NCBI GenBank assembly: GCA_002049455.2
Contig: KV918794.1
Span: 248,001 to 312,000, forward strand
Reading direction: 5' to 3'
Length of the DNA: 64,000 bases
From: Porphyra umbilicalis
Taxonomy: Eukaryota > Rhodophyta > Bangiophyceae > Bangiales > Bangiaceae
The notes below the pieces were generated by a model. The model did no database searches, was not told the DNA's origin, and worked only from the letters and a program-made list of their open reading frames with translations. Each line of letters opens with the position of its first letter. The stretch's first letter is position 1. The position numbers and the translations under genes were made by a program. Positions 26,900 to 37,527 of the stretch are shown piece by piece.

Positions 26900-27592
26900 A
26901 AGGCGCCTCAGCACTAGGAGCTGCCATCGCCCGGGGTGCGGTGGGATGTACGGGTGACGGGGAAAGGTGAACAAAGAGCAGAAGAATTGATCCGAGAGTG
27001 GGGTGAGGACGGGTAGCAGGGACTGTTGGTCTCACCCTTTTAGGGTTTCGCTCGTCGATCATGGCCAGCCGCGCGCGCGACTGCTGGGGGGGTTGTGCCG
27101 GTCCGCTTGCTCGGGGCGGCGTAGCCAGCGTTGTCAGCGAACCCGCGGGCTGCCCTGGTTTTCTGTCTGCTGTTTCGTAAGACGTGTCAAGCGCGCGCGA
27201 TACCCTTTGTTGTTCTTGGCAACCGTTCCTCAGCCACAGCAATGCACTGGTGGCGCATCAGAGCCACAGGCGGACAGCTCAGCTTCGATCCGAGCCCAGC
27301 CACGTGCAGCACGGGTACAAAAAAAAAAGTTGAGTCAGCTCGCCCGGCGAGCATGACATGTCGTTGCCCTACGACAACTCGCACGGAAGGGAAAAAGAAG
27401 CATAATACAACACAGAACCGCCACGCTCACCAGCCCGACGCACCAGCCAGCTGACCATGCCCGGGAACAAGCCCCACAACTACACCAGCAGCAGCCAACC
27501 AGGCCCCAACACCTGGCACCTGCCAACGCGTCTCTAATCCAACTCGCTGCCGGCTACACCACACCGACACCCACGCGACACGCCGACGACGA
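26900..27592. other. Convergent 3' region between SWIB and sulfotransferase genes
   Basis: Nearly 700 bp between two gene ends. Several short open stretches but none with a domain. Includes an A-rich tract near 27321 and should hold both 3' untranslated regions. Confidence 0.4.
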
Positions 27593-28929
27593 CTAGGCCC
27601 TCGACTTGACCGGGGCCGAGCAGTACGGGTTGTTTTCACCAAAGCGGCTGTCCTTGCGCAGGCCGACGCACTTGCAATTGTTGTTCCAGTCGTCAAACAT
27701 CCACCGGTAGCGCAGGCAACCGTAAAATGCGTCGCACAGGTCCTCCACGTTGGCCACCGCATCACACAGGCTGTCCGCAGTAGCTTTTTGGCGGTTGGGC
27801 GCGTGGTCCTCAAACGGCACGCCGAGGAAGCGGTACACCTGCGCCATGGAGTTGTTCCGCGAGTAGAGGTACTCTTCGTAGGGAAGGGACAGCACGCAGC
27901 CATCGGCTTGCAGCGCCGCCACCGCCCGCGTGATCAGGTTGTCGTTGTTGAGGAGGTCCGACAGCACGGTGTGGAAAAAGTCCATGTTGGCGATTTTGAA
28001 GGCACACCCGCCGTTGGCGCACTTGGACTCGAGCGTCTCCCCGTCACGGAGGCCTTCAATGACCGAGGTGTCCTGGAGGTACCGGTATCGGTACTCGCCG
28101 CTGGCCTGCTTGATCGTGTTGGCCCGAAAGTTCCAAATCAACCGCACGTCATACTCCTTGACAAGCGCACGCCACGCTTCTGGCTGCCGGAGCACGTGAG
28201 TGGGGCGGAGCTTGAAGCCGGGGATCTTGCCCTCTTTGATGCCCCTGTCGAAGAAGGCGCGCGTGTACTCCAGCGCCAGCGTCGTATTGGCCTCATACTC
28301 GTGATGGTCCACCGGCTCCGGCCCGCGCGGGTCAACGAAAATGTCCGTGTGTTGGCCCATCTCCGAAATGACCGCCGTCGAAGCCGAGTGACCCATGTAC
28401 ATGATGAAGAAGGCCTTGGCCCGCTTAGTGGGGTCCAGTGTCCGTGCCTGCGCCGCACATGGGGGCATCCGCGCAAGGAGCGTGGCCTCGTCCATGGGCG
28501 CTGGCGACGGCTCAGACGCCGCCACGTTGACGCTGACCGTCTCCTTGAGCGACGCGTCCAGCTTGGCGACCGCGTCCGCGCGGGCGGCCGCCACCGCCGC
28601 CTCAATCTGTCCAGACACCCGCAGGTGCTCCTTCTCCACTGCCGTATGGTCCGCCATGATGAGCGAGAGGTTGGCCAAAGCTGCCTCCTCAGACGTTGTG
28701 GCCGAAGAGGTGCACACTTGGCGTCGGGACCATTGCATGTGGGTGTCCATGCCGACATACACAAACGCCATCAGCGTCATCAGGACGTAAAACACAATCC
28801 CCTGCAATGCCCCGAGGCCGCCACAACACAAGACGCCCACGGGGTCAACAGACGTGAAGAAAAGCCGCAACGACGTACAAGCATACCAGGCATATACAGG
28901 AGCACATGTGCACGCCAGTGACCAGGCAT
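27593..28929 (-). CDS. Type II membrane sulfotransferase-like protein
   Basis: Probable exon 1 is ATG 28929 to 28879, then a 77-nt intron (GTACGT donor at 28878, TTGCAG acceptor ending 28802), then exon 2 from 28801 to the stop at 27593. The spliced product has about 419 residues. It begins with a short cytoplasmic piece and one membrane anchor (GIVFYVLMTLMAFVYVGM), then a helical stem (about residues 40-115). The catalytic part has FIMYMGHSASTAVISEM where the PAPS 5'-phosphosulfate loop is expected, RLIWNFRANTIKQASGEYRY resembling the 3'-phosphate-binding segment, and LPYEEYLYSRNNSMAQVYRF near the end, a common sulfotransferase signature. Cysteine-rich C-terminus. Such Golgi enzymes transfer sulfate from PAPS to glycans; in red algae sulfated galactans would be likely substrates (inference). 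The loop lacks the usual lysine/SGST pattern, so the acceptor and activity are uncertain. Confidence 0.78.
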
Positions 28930-30291
28930 AGCAAGAAAAAGAAAAGACAAAAAAGCGCGAGTAGCAACCGTCAGTCGTCCATCGACAGTGCGCAGCAACC
29001 CCACCCACGGCACGTGCCTGTCCGAGTGCAACACATGGCGCCGCTACCGCTGCCTTCACCGCCGCCGCCACAACTGTCCCAGAATGACCCGCCAGCGGCA
29101 CCCGCCAGCGGCACCCGCCGGCTGGAATTCACAGACCAGATCTCTCCCAAGCACGGCGCTCACAATGAGGGCTCCCCAGAGCCACACGGCACCACACCCC
29201 ACGACGACAAGTTCTACTCCCGACCCAGTCGTGCTGGCAACTCGACAGAACACCTTCCAACCGGGACACCCTTTGCAACGGCATGCCGCCCCACGCGAGG
29301 GCGGCCCCGCTCGCTTGCGCATCCCACGCGAGCCCCCGCGGCAACCATACCTGGCATGATGCGCCTTGCGCGGGGCGGGTGCTGAAGCGCGGCAGCGTCG
29401 TCGTGCCCGGACTCATCGTGCCGCCGTCAACGCGCACACGGGCGGGGCGGGCGCGCGTCGGTCTTCCACCCCCTTGACGGCCGCGCGCGCGTCGCGGCGG
29501 CGGTCGCGCTCGTCCCGCCGCGCCCCCCCCTCGACCCCCCCCGGGCAGTGGCGACGCGGGCGCGGGGGTGCGCTGCGTGGCCGCCGCGCCCGAACACCGG
29601 CGGTCGAGGTCACGGCTTCCCCCCCCCCGCGGCGTCAGCGGCCGGCGCGTGACGGCCAGGGACGATCCGGCGCGCACGCCCGAGGCGTCAGCGCGCTCGC
29701 CGCGGCGAGAGCGCAGAGGTGCCGCGTGGCAGCCCCCAACCGGCAGGCCGAGCCCCCCCCGCGGGCAGAGCCGCCGCGGCGCACAAGCGTTTGCGCGCCG
29801 CTGCTTAAGCAGCGGGCGCAGCTGCGACGGCGGCCGCCCAAACGCCGTCCACTGGCGCTGCGCAGCGGCTGGCCGGCTGCCCTGCCGACACGCCTGGTCG
29901 GCTGCACGCGCCAGGGGCGCGACGACCACCACCGCCTCTGGTCGCCGCGGAGGGGACCGCCACAACGGTCCCGATACCTGTGTAATCGAGTCGGCACCGT
30001 ACTGTACCGGCAAACAGACAGTCGTCCCCAAGTTGCCGACCAAACCCAGTGCACAGCGTATTTACAGTTTGTCAAGTGTGCTCCGGCTCTGCATGCATTG
30101 GGTATTGGCCCAAGCGCCGGCGCGGTTGGGTGCTCGCCTGTATCGCGTCTTCCACGCTCAAGTCGGCAGAACTGCCTGGCAAGGCGCAAGGCGCAGTGCC
30201 GACGCCCGACCCGCGCCGCTGCGACGCCCCATCTCCCGTTACCGCTGCGTCGCGGTCTGCTCTTGTTTGCAAGACAAGCTTCTTGCCGACC
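28930..30291. other. Divergent intergenic region between sulfotransferase and SCO1
   Basis: About 1.36 kb between two divergent genes, which should include both promoters. GC-rich open stretches cross it on both strands without conserved domains. I see no RNA gene. Confidence 0.4.
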
Positions 30292-31782
30292 ATGCAGACG
30301 ACCGGCCGTCTCCTTTTGGCCCGATCCGGCGGCGTCCGCTCCCTACCGGGCGCCTCGCTGGCAGCGGCGGTCGTCGCGCCTGCGGCACCCGCCGCCGCGG
30401 CGGCTGGCGGCCCGGCCGCCGCCGCCCGGTGGGTGGCGACAACGTCCCCCGCCCTGGCGGTCCCCCCGCCAGTGGTGCCGACGCCCGTGGCGCCTGCCGC
30501 CGCCGCCGCCGCGGGCGTGGCCGTTGGCGCGGCGGCGACCGCCGCCGGCGCCGCGTCTGCCGCCGCAACGACGGCGGCACGGGAGGCGGCGGCTGTGGCA
30601 GCGTCGCAGAGGCAGGGGGAGAGCGGAAAGAGTGGGGGGGCGGGGGGGGGTTCCGGCGAGGGTGGCGACGTGCCGCCCGGGGGGGAGGGCGGGGGCGCGG
30701 GGGGGACGGGTCCGTCGTCGAGGGGAAAGGGCGTACGTTTTTTTGGGGTTTTGTTGCGCCGTCGGCCAAGTATCAGTGCGACTGGGGGGGGGGCGGAGAG
30801 TTGCTGCTGCCGCCTCGAGGGGTGTCTGAGGGTGCGCGCCAGCGGTCGTCTCACAGCTGGCGTCCAGGTGCGTTCCACCTCGGCAGACTCGGTTGCGGGG
30901 TGGCAGTCTGCCCGTGCCGGCCAAGTTTAACTGACGCCAACAAGCTGCTTGATTGTCCTTGCCTTGGCTGTGCGGGTGCCCGGTCCCCTTTCACTCCCCT
31001 ATCTGCCCACGCAGCCGCTGTCCTGGCCCGGCCTCGCCGCCGCGCTCGCCGTCGGCACCGGCCTCCTCTACTACTACTCGGTGGAGAAGCGGGCCAAACT
31101 CACCCGCCTCGCCGCCCCCTCAACGACCGGCAAGGCGACCCTCGGGGGCCCGTTTACCCTCACCTCGGCGGCGGGCACGCCCGTCGACTCATCGTCGCTC
31201 CACGACGGCGCCTTTATGCTCCTCTACTTTGGCTTCACAGAGTGCCCCGACGTGTGCCCCGAGGAGATGACCAAAATCAGCACCGCCCTCGTGTCGCTCG
31301 CGCAGCGGGGCGTGCCGGTCGGCGCCCCGGCGGGCACCGCGGCGGCGGCGGCGGCGGCGGCGGCGGGCGCGGCCAAAGTCGGCGTCAACCCCGTCTTTGT
31401 GACCATTGACGCGGAGCGGGACTCGCCCGCCCGCACAGACGAGTATGCCAAAGCGTTTCACCCGGGGTGGGTCGGCCTCGGCGGGTCGGTCGACGAGACG
31501 ACGGCCGCCGCCAAGGCGTACCGCGTGTACTTTGCCAAGGGGGAAATCGAGGCGGACGGGGGGTACAACGTCGACCACTCGATCATTACGTACCTCGTCA
31601 ACCCAAAGGGGGAGTTTGAAGAGTTTTACGGCAAGAACGTCGGCGCGGCCGAGATGGCCGCCCGCATTGACGCGGCGCTCGGGCGGTGGCGCGCGCGGCC
31701 GGCGGGCGGGGCGCAGCCGCCGCCGGGCGCCGCGGGGGGGGCGGTGCGTCCGGCAGCGTCGGCGGCCACGCCCGCCGCCTAG
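30292..31782 (+). CDS. SCO1: SCO1/SenC-family mitochondrial copper chaperone
   Basis: SCO1 delivers copper to the CuA site of cytochrome c oxidase subunit II in the mitochondrial inner membrane. Exon 1 is ATG 30292 to 30732, encoding a mitochondrial presequence and a low-complexity Ala/Gly linker ending SSRGKG. A 282-nt phase-0 intron (GTACGT donor at 30733, CAG acceptor ending 31014) precedes exon 2 (31015-31782). The join gives GKG-PLSWPGL, matching the SCO family's GKGPVSW start. A membrane helix (LAAALAVGTGLLYYY) follows, then a thioredoxin-like domain with GGPFTLT, YFGFTECPDVCPEE (copper-binding Cys at about residues 224 and 228) and the distal histidine in YNVDHS. An alanine tract interrupts the domain before VGVNPVFVTID. 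Total about 402 residues, longer than usual because of the linkers. Confidence 0.95.
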
Positions 31783-32057
31783 GCGGGCTCGGCACGTGGG
31801 TGGCGGGCGCGCGGAGCAGAGTGGCGATTTTTTGCGACACCCCCCGCCGGCAGTGTACAAGACTCCATGGCGACCGCCGCGTAGGAGCGCGACGACGATT
31901 AAAAAAAAAAAAAAAAGGCAAAAAGAAAAAGGTTGTGGGCAACACCTACTCAACCGCCGCAGGCGTGTGGCCGGCACGGCGCCGCCCCCACCGCCCGGGG
32001 CACACAAGCCACGCGACCGCCGTGCCACGCCAGCGCCCCCCCCGCCCCCCCCCCCCC

Positions 32058-33210
32058 TCAGTCGGTCTTGCGCCCCCCCCCCGCCCATGACCCGCTGGCC
32101 AAGTTGCTCGCGTGCGTCCCCGCCATCTCCCGAATAAACTCAGAGCCGTCCCCCCCCTGCTTCTCCGCCAACGCCTGCAACGCCGGCAACACCGCGTCGC
32201 GCTCCCCCGACGCGCCAATGCTCGCGAGCGCCCCGACGGCGACCGCCGCGACGCCGAGGTCCTCCGTCTCGTCGGCAATGCGGATCAAAAAGGCAACGGC
32301 GCGCGCGTTGCCCGGCAGCGCCGCCTCGCCGTCGTCCGCCCCCCCCTTGGTCGGCGACCCGAGGGTGCCGAGCGCGCCGACGGTTGCGAGTTTGGTCACT
32401 GGGTCGGGCGCGCCCGTCAGCGCCGCCTCCATCGTGTCCATGGCGACGGTTGGGAAGGTCGCCCGCTCCGCGGGGAAATAAAGGGCGACGGCGGCGAGGC
32501 CCTTGACCGCCGACGCGCGCACCGTCGCGTCGGTGGACGTGGCGAGTTGGTGCGACAGCGCGGGCACCGCGTCCATGCCAATCATGCCGAGGGATTGGAC
32601 GGCGGCGCGCCGGTGCGCCACATCGTCGAGCGGCAGCAGCGCAATGAGGCGGTCAATGGTGTCGGGCGTGCGGTTGTCGGCAATGGCCAGGGACGCCTGC
32701 GGTGGCGGCACCCAGTCGCCGTGGGGGGGGGAGGGGGCGGACCACCGGCACGAGGGCGCAACGTGCAGAGGGGGGGACGGCCACGACGGAATTGGCCAGA
32801 GCAGACAGCACGGGCGCACGCGGTCAGCTCACTGGGGCGCCCGCGGGGGTCCACCACGCACGCAGCCTCCCCACACCGGCACGAGCGCGCGGCCGTCCTC
32901 CACGCAACCGACCCGCCCCTGTCCCGCAATCCACGGTTGCTCGCCCGCCGGCGCAACGTACCCGCTTGCGCATCACCTCGTTTTTGTGCCCGAGCCGCAC
33001 AAACGCCGCGTCCATGTCAATGGGCGCCGGCGCCTCGCCGGCGCCCTCGTCCGCCGCCATGCGCAGACATGCGGGGCGGTGCGGCCGCCGCGCGACGGCC
33101 GGCAAACCCTGGGTGGGGGCGGTGGACGTGGACACGGCCGCGGAGGCGGCCGCCCCGCGGCGCGCGCCGCCGACGGTGGCGGGGGGGGGGAGGAAGGCGG
33201 GCGACGCCAT
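32058..33210 (-). CDS. Plastid-type HEAT-repeat protein (PBS-lyase-like)
   Basis: Exon 1 runs from ATG 33210 to 32962, a phase-0 intron of 265 nt follows (GTACGT donor at 32961, CAG acceptor ending 32697), and exon 2 is 32696 to the stop at 32058. The spliced protein has about 295 residues. The N-terminus is rich in Ala, Arg and Thr and ends VARRPHRPACLRMAADEG, a likely transit peptide. After splicing, KNEVMRKR joins ASLAIADNRTPDTIDRLIAL, and about five HEAT-type helical pairs follow (RRAAVQSLGMIG, VRASAVKGLAAV, TKLATVGALGTLG, VAAVAVGALASIG). These resemble the E/F-type phycobilin lyase and NblB-like HEAT proteins of cyanobacteria and plastids. Function in pigment-protein assembly is possible but not shown; HEAT repeats are generic scaffolds. 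Confidence 0.82.
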
Positions 33211-34316
33211 CGTCGACGCGCTCGCGGATGTCGGTGGAGCACGCAAAGCAGACAGCGAGGGGGAGGAACGGTTTGGTGGCGTCCAGGGAGGCGCGACGAG
33301 GGAGTGCCAAGGGCGGGCAGTCGCGCGGGTGAGCGCGCCGGCGGGCGGGCGGGACGGCCGCTGGCGGGACGGCCCGGCGGCTTGTCCGTGGCGGCTGCAG
33401 AGCTGCGCCGGTGGGGGGAGGTGACGTTGGTCGTCCGGATCTGGGGCAGCTCCGCCACGGGCGGGCGTTGTGGAGGATCACACGCACTTTGTCATCCATT
33501 ACTCTGCCAGGTCGCCTAATTTCCAATGCGCAGCATGACTGCTAACAAACCTTGGGAGGCTACCTCGGGCCAGGCACCGTCTGCGCCACAGAACCAGCGC
33601 TCAACTGGACGTACTGTATCCTTGAGTCCAGGTGCCAAGCATCCTACCTCGTTGTCTTGAAAGAATGCATAGAAATATCGACTTGATGCCCGGCCCAAAA
33701 AAAGGGGTCTGGCCCGATTTAATTCCTGTGTTTTCATCATATATTCACATCCCCATCTACATTCCGGGTTGTACGGCATGGCGATCTCATGTTCCACTAC
33801 GGCAAGTCGGCGGCACGATGCTCCTCGCTCCCGACAATGCGGAGATGAGAGTGTCAGAGAAAGTCTCACTTGATCTGGCGAGGCCTATGCACCGAGACAG
33901 AAGGCCTCCTTCGCCCCGTGTGCTGCACATACAAAGCGACTCGCGAAGCCCATACAGAGGCGTGTCAGTCACACCAGGGGGCGTTTCGTACAAGGGGAGG
34001 ATGGCCGAAACAAGGTAGTTGGCTGCGTCAGAGGGGGTGGCGTCGGGTTGAATGGCTTTGCCATCGGCGAAGCAACGCCGTACTTCGAGTGTACCCGCTG
34101 CGAGTGTCGACGACTGTGACTGGAAGATAACAAAATATTGGCGTTGGCAACCGCAACGGTGGCGCAGCACATACTGCCGGTGGGCCTGAAGCAGGTACAG
34201 TAGTGCCTAAATCAGATTGAGGGGGATTGAGGAGGAAGGAAACGGTGGACACCCGGTACGAATGCAGTGGTCGCGGTGCGGTTGTGCAAGTGGTACAAAA
34301 GCACTGCACACGAAAC
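33211..34316. other. Intergenic region upstream of the HEAT-repeat gene; AT-richer island
   Basis: Positions 33211-33500 have host composition and should contain the HEAT gene promoter. From about 33510 to 34316 GC is clearly lower. Two minus-strand open stretches (33516-33869 and 33787-34170) have normal-looking amino-acid composition but no domain I can name. This island probably consists of old repeats and directly abuts the MITE at 34317. Confidence 0.4.
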
Positions 34317-34763
34317 ATATTGCTGATCCCCCAATTCTGTCCTCATCGACCAGGAACGGTTCCTGGCGGTACGGTTCTTGTGGAACTGGCCATCTATTGG
34401 TTAAACGCAGCGGTAAACAGCTGCTCAGCACGAATCTGAGACGTCCTATTGGCTCTCCCACCGCCACTTCCGTGCAGAACCGAGATCCTTCTTTTTCTTG
34501 AGATTTTCTTCCGATCCCTTCCGTGTCAAGGGAGCAACCGGCCCGCAATCGTTGGGATATCGAGATTTTCTGGGAGATACGCAGAAAAGTGCAGAAAAAC
34601 GAAGGCGTCGATTGTGCGATTGGGGGCCGTACGGGCACATTCTGTAAAGATCGGGCCGGACATGCACTGCTGTCGGACTGCTCGACCAATGAGAGATCTG
34701 CATTCATTGCCGTTCCACTACCGTTCCGGGGCGATGAGGACAGAATTGGGGGATCAGCAATAT
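34317..34763. mobile_element. 447-bp MITE with 44-bp terminal inverted repeats
   Basis: The first 32 bases (starting ATATTGCTGATCCCCC) are repeated exactly inverted at the right end, and the match continues to 44 bases with two mismatches. The outermost ATAT may include a TA target duplication (TA|TTGCTG ... CAGCAA|TA), which would suggest a Tc1/mariner- or PIF-like mover; the duplication is ambiguous. No coding capacity. The near-identity of the ends indicates a young insertion. It lies between the divergent HEAT-repeat and LSM12 genes. Confidence 0.9.
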
Positions 34764-35051
34764 CTCTCCGAAATATGATCCAAGTTCATCCAGGCAACGA
34801 AGACTCGCGGCGTTGTGCACGTCGCGGCCCAGCCACCTGCCAACAGCGACCACCCACGGGAGGGGGGGCCGGGTTGGCCACCCCGGCCGCTTGCCGACCG
34901 ACCCCACCGGTCGCTGGTGGACACCACCGGTGACGCCACCGCCCCGGTCCGCGCGCCGGTCCCCACCCGCGGCCGTGGCCGTGCCCCCCCCCGTCCCCTG
35001 CCCTCCCGCCGCCCCCTCCTGCCACCCCCCCGCCACCTCTCCGCGGCGGCC

Positions 35052-36262
35052 ATGGCAGCGTCGGCGCACCCCCCCCCGCCGCCAGGCTACCGCCTGGGCG
35101 CGGGCGTGCGGGTGACGCTCGGCGGCGGCGGCGGCGGCGGTGGCGGCCTGCCGTCGACTGTCGAGGGCGCCGTCGCCGCGTATGACGCGGCGTGCGACGT
35201 GCTCGCACTGCGGCTGCCGGGGGGGGGCTCCGCCTGATCCCGGGCCGCCTGATTGGGGGGGTCGTTGCCGCTCCGGCGGCGGCCGGCAGCCCGCCGGCGG
35301 CGGCGGCGGCAGCGGCGGTGGCGAGCGCGGGGGGTGTGCCCGCGGCGACGCGGGAGAAGCTGGCGGCCGCTGCGCGGCGGGTGGGGGAGGTGGTTGGCCG
35401 TGAGCGCGCGCGGGTGGGGGTGGGTGTCGGCGCAGACGGCCAGGCCGTGTTTGATGCGCTTGCCAAGACGTACGTTTTGTTGGTGAGGAGCTTGCATGGG
35501 GTTGCGCGGGACAGGGGCAGTGTTGCTGTGGGGGGCCGGGGGGGCAAGCGACGGCTGGCATGCGCCGCGAGGAGCTGCTGCGGCGATTTGGGAAGGTGGG
35601 AGCGCGATTGCGTGCGGTTGCATGCATGGACACGGGCGGTGGTTGTTGTGCACGCCTGCGGCCGGCAATTGTGGTGGTGGCTGTTGTCCGTCACCCGCTG
35701 TGGCAACAGCTTTGCGCTCCTGCGGGCGACATGTCCGTCTCATACGGGGGGTGCCAGTTGGGGATATGTGCGCCGTTCGTGGACGATGCATGGAGAAGCT
35801 AACCTGCCCCGTGCGCTCGTTTGGTTTTGATGTGTTTCGTTTTGGTGTCAAGCTGCTCTTCGTTATGGTATCTGTGTCCACGTACTTTTTCTTGGACTCC
35901 GTATTGTTGCTGCCCGTCTTCACGCTGCCTTCCCCGTTTTGCGCCCGAACAGTCTGCCCGTCTCGTGGCAGGGCACGACCATTACAATCCTGGACACCCT
36001 CCACCTACCGCCGCCCTACACCCCCGCTGCGCTGCGGCCCGTGTCGGCGGGCGGGGCGGTGGACGAACTTGCCCGCGTGCGGATGGTCTTGACGAACGAG
36101 CGGGCCAAGCTGGACCTACCGGCCGCCCCGGCTGCCGCACCGTCGGTGGCGACGGTGGCGGCACCGTTGGCCGTCACGCCGGTGACGGGTGCGGGGCCGA
36201 CCGCCGCCGTCGCGCCGGCGGTGAGGGGGGCGTGGCGCTCGAGGGGGCAGCCTCGAGTGTAA
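35052..36262 (+). CDS. LSM12: LSM12 homologue (LSm domain plus anticodon-binding AD domain)
   Basis: LSM12 is a two-domain RNA-associated protein, an ataxin-2 partner in animals and yeast. The ATG at 35052 opens MAASAHPPPPPGYRLGAGVRVTL, then STVEGAVAAYDAACDVLALRL, the LSm fold. The frame must change by one base in the G9 run at about 35219-35227 to continue into LRLIPGRLIGGVV. The AD region follows (AATREKLAAAARRVGEVVG ... GADGQAVFDALAKT). A 483-nt intron (GTACGT donor at 35470, ACAG acceptor ending 35952) splices AKT-LPVSWQGTTITILD, and exon 2 ends at 36260-36262. The AKTxxxxWxGxxIxIxD join matches LSM12 well, so the splice is firm. The one-base discrepancy in the G run looks like a run-length error. 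Confidence 0.85.
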
Positions 36263-37362
36263 GGCGGGTGGTTTGCGGTGGGGCAGAGGGGCGAGGAGCG
36301 GCGGGACAGGGGGGGTGTGGGGGGCGGAGGCTGGAGCGGTGGAGCGTGTCCTGCGATGGCGCCGCTGCTGGTGCGGCGGTCAGGTGCTCGCGTGGGCGGG
36401 TGGTGCCCGGGGGTGCCGCCGACGCCAGGTGGCGGCCGCCGATGGGGCGGGTGGGGTGGACGGGCGGCGGCCGCGTGGCGGGTGCGGCTGTCGGTGGGCT
36501 GGTGGACGGCGACGGCGCGACCGGACCAACGCCGGTAGAGCGACTAAGCGGCGGGGCGACTGTAGGCGAGCAAGACGGGGCGGCCTCACCACCTCGGCCG
36601 CAGCAGGAGTGGACGTACTCTCTGAGACGCGGTTGGGACGGGGGAGTTGAAGGGGAGAGGGGGCAACGAGGACAGGGGGGTGGTTCCATCGTCGACGCAT
36701 GTGGCCGCCTACGGTGGTGACGGCGGTTGGAGGCGCTTGCACTTACTTTTGTGTGCCGTGTGGAGTTGTGCAGAGGGTTTGCGGTGTCGAGGGGTGCGGC
36801 AAGAAGTGTCGAGCTCTGCCGCGACGCAGAGACGATGTGAAGGATAGTTGCTTCTGGGTGTCGGTGGTGGAGGTGGAAAGGGTAAACGGGGTGGTCGATC
36901 CGATAAACGTCAACAGCATCGGGCGCAATGGTCGAGTGCCGCGCACCACGCTGCATCGGGAGTGCACGGCGGGACCGGCGCATCATGCCGTTCGCTCCGT
37001 GCGTAGTGGGCCGCGTGCGTCGACGGTCTCTGTTCTGGTGATGCCCGCTTCATCAGCGAGTCCCACTTTTCGCGTCGCCGCGACGCGGCACTTTCGGCTC
37101 GCGTCGGCCCTACCTCCCCAAACCGCATCGCCGCCGTGTCTCCGGGGGGGGAAAGCGAAGAACGATCCCGTGGCGTGTCGCCGTCGCGGCGCCATTGTTC
37201 CTCAACCAAAGTACAGACCCGATGACAAACAAAAACAAAGAAGAATGCTGTCTGACTGTTTCTGCACAAAACAACTCCATGACGGTGCGGCCCGTGGTCT
37301 GTGATTTAACAACGGCCCCCACCTCCGTTGCACTCGCCCGCCGCAGCCGCCGACTCGCCCTC
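36263..37362. other. Intergenic region between LSM12 and the SDR pseudogene
   Basis: The first 300 bp are very G-rich; from about 36700 composition is more balanced. A plus-strand open stretch at 36699-37304 includes FCVPCGVV and CGVEGCGKKC, but I recognise no family and no good start. No gene is supported. Confidence 0.35.
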
Positions 37363-37527
37363 TTACACCGGGTAGACCACCCCCGTGACCTCCTCACTCT
37401 TGGCCCACAAAGCCGCCGCCGCCTCATCTGACACCACCAGCCCCGTGCGCGCCGACGAGCGCGTCGGGGGCCCCTTGGCATGGAAGAAGGATGGCTCCCA
37501 ATAGTCGTTGGCGGCTACCCCCGCCTC

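Noticed and set aside
27788-28921. A 377-codon plus-strand open frame
   Set aside because: Antisense to the sulfotransferase gene; no domain.
29568-31409. A 613-codon plus-strand open frame overlapping SCO1
   Set aside because: Different frame from SCO1 exons, Arg/Gly-rich low complexity, and the SCO1 model with intron explains the region.
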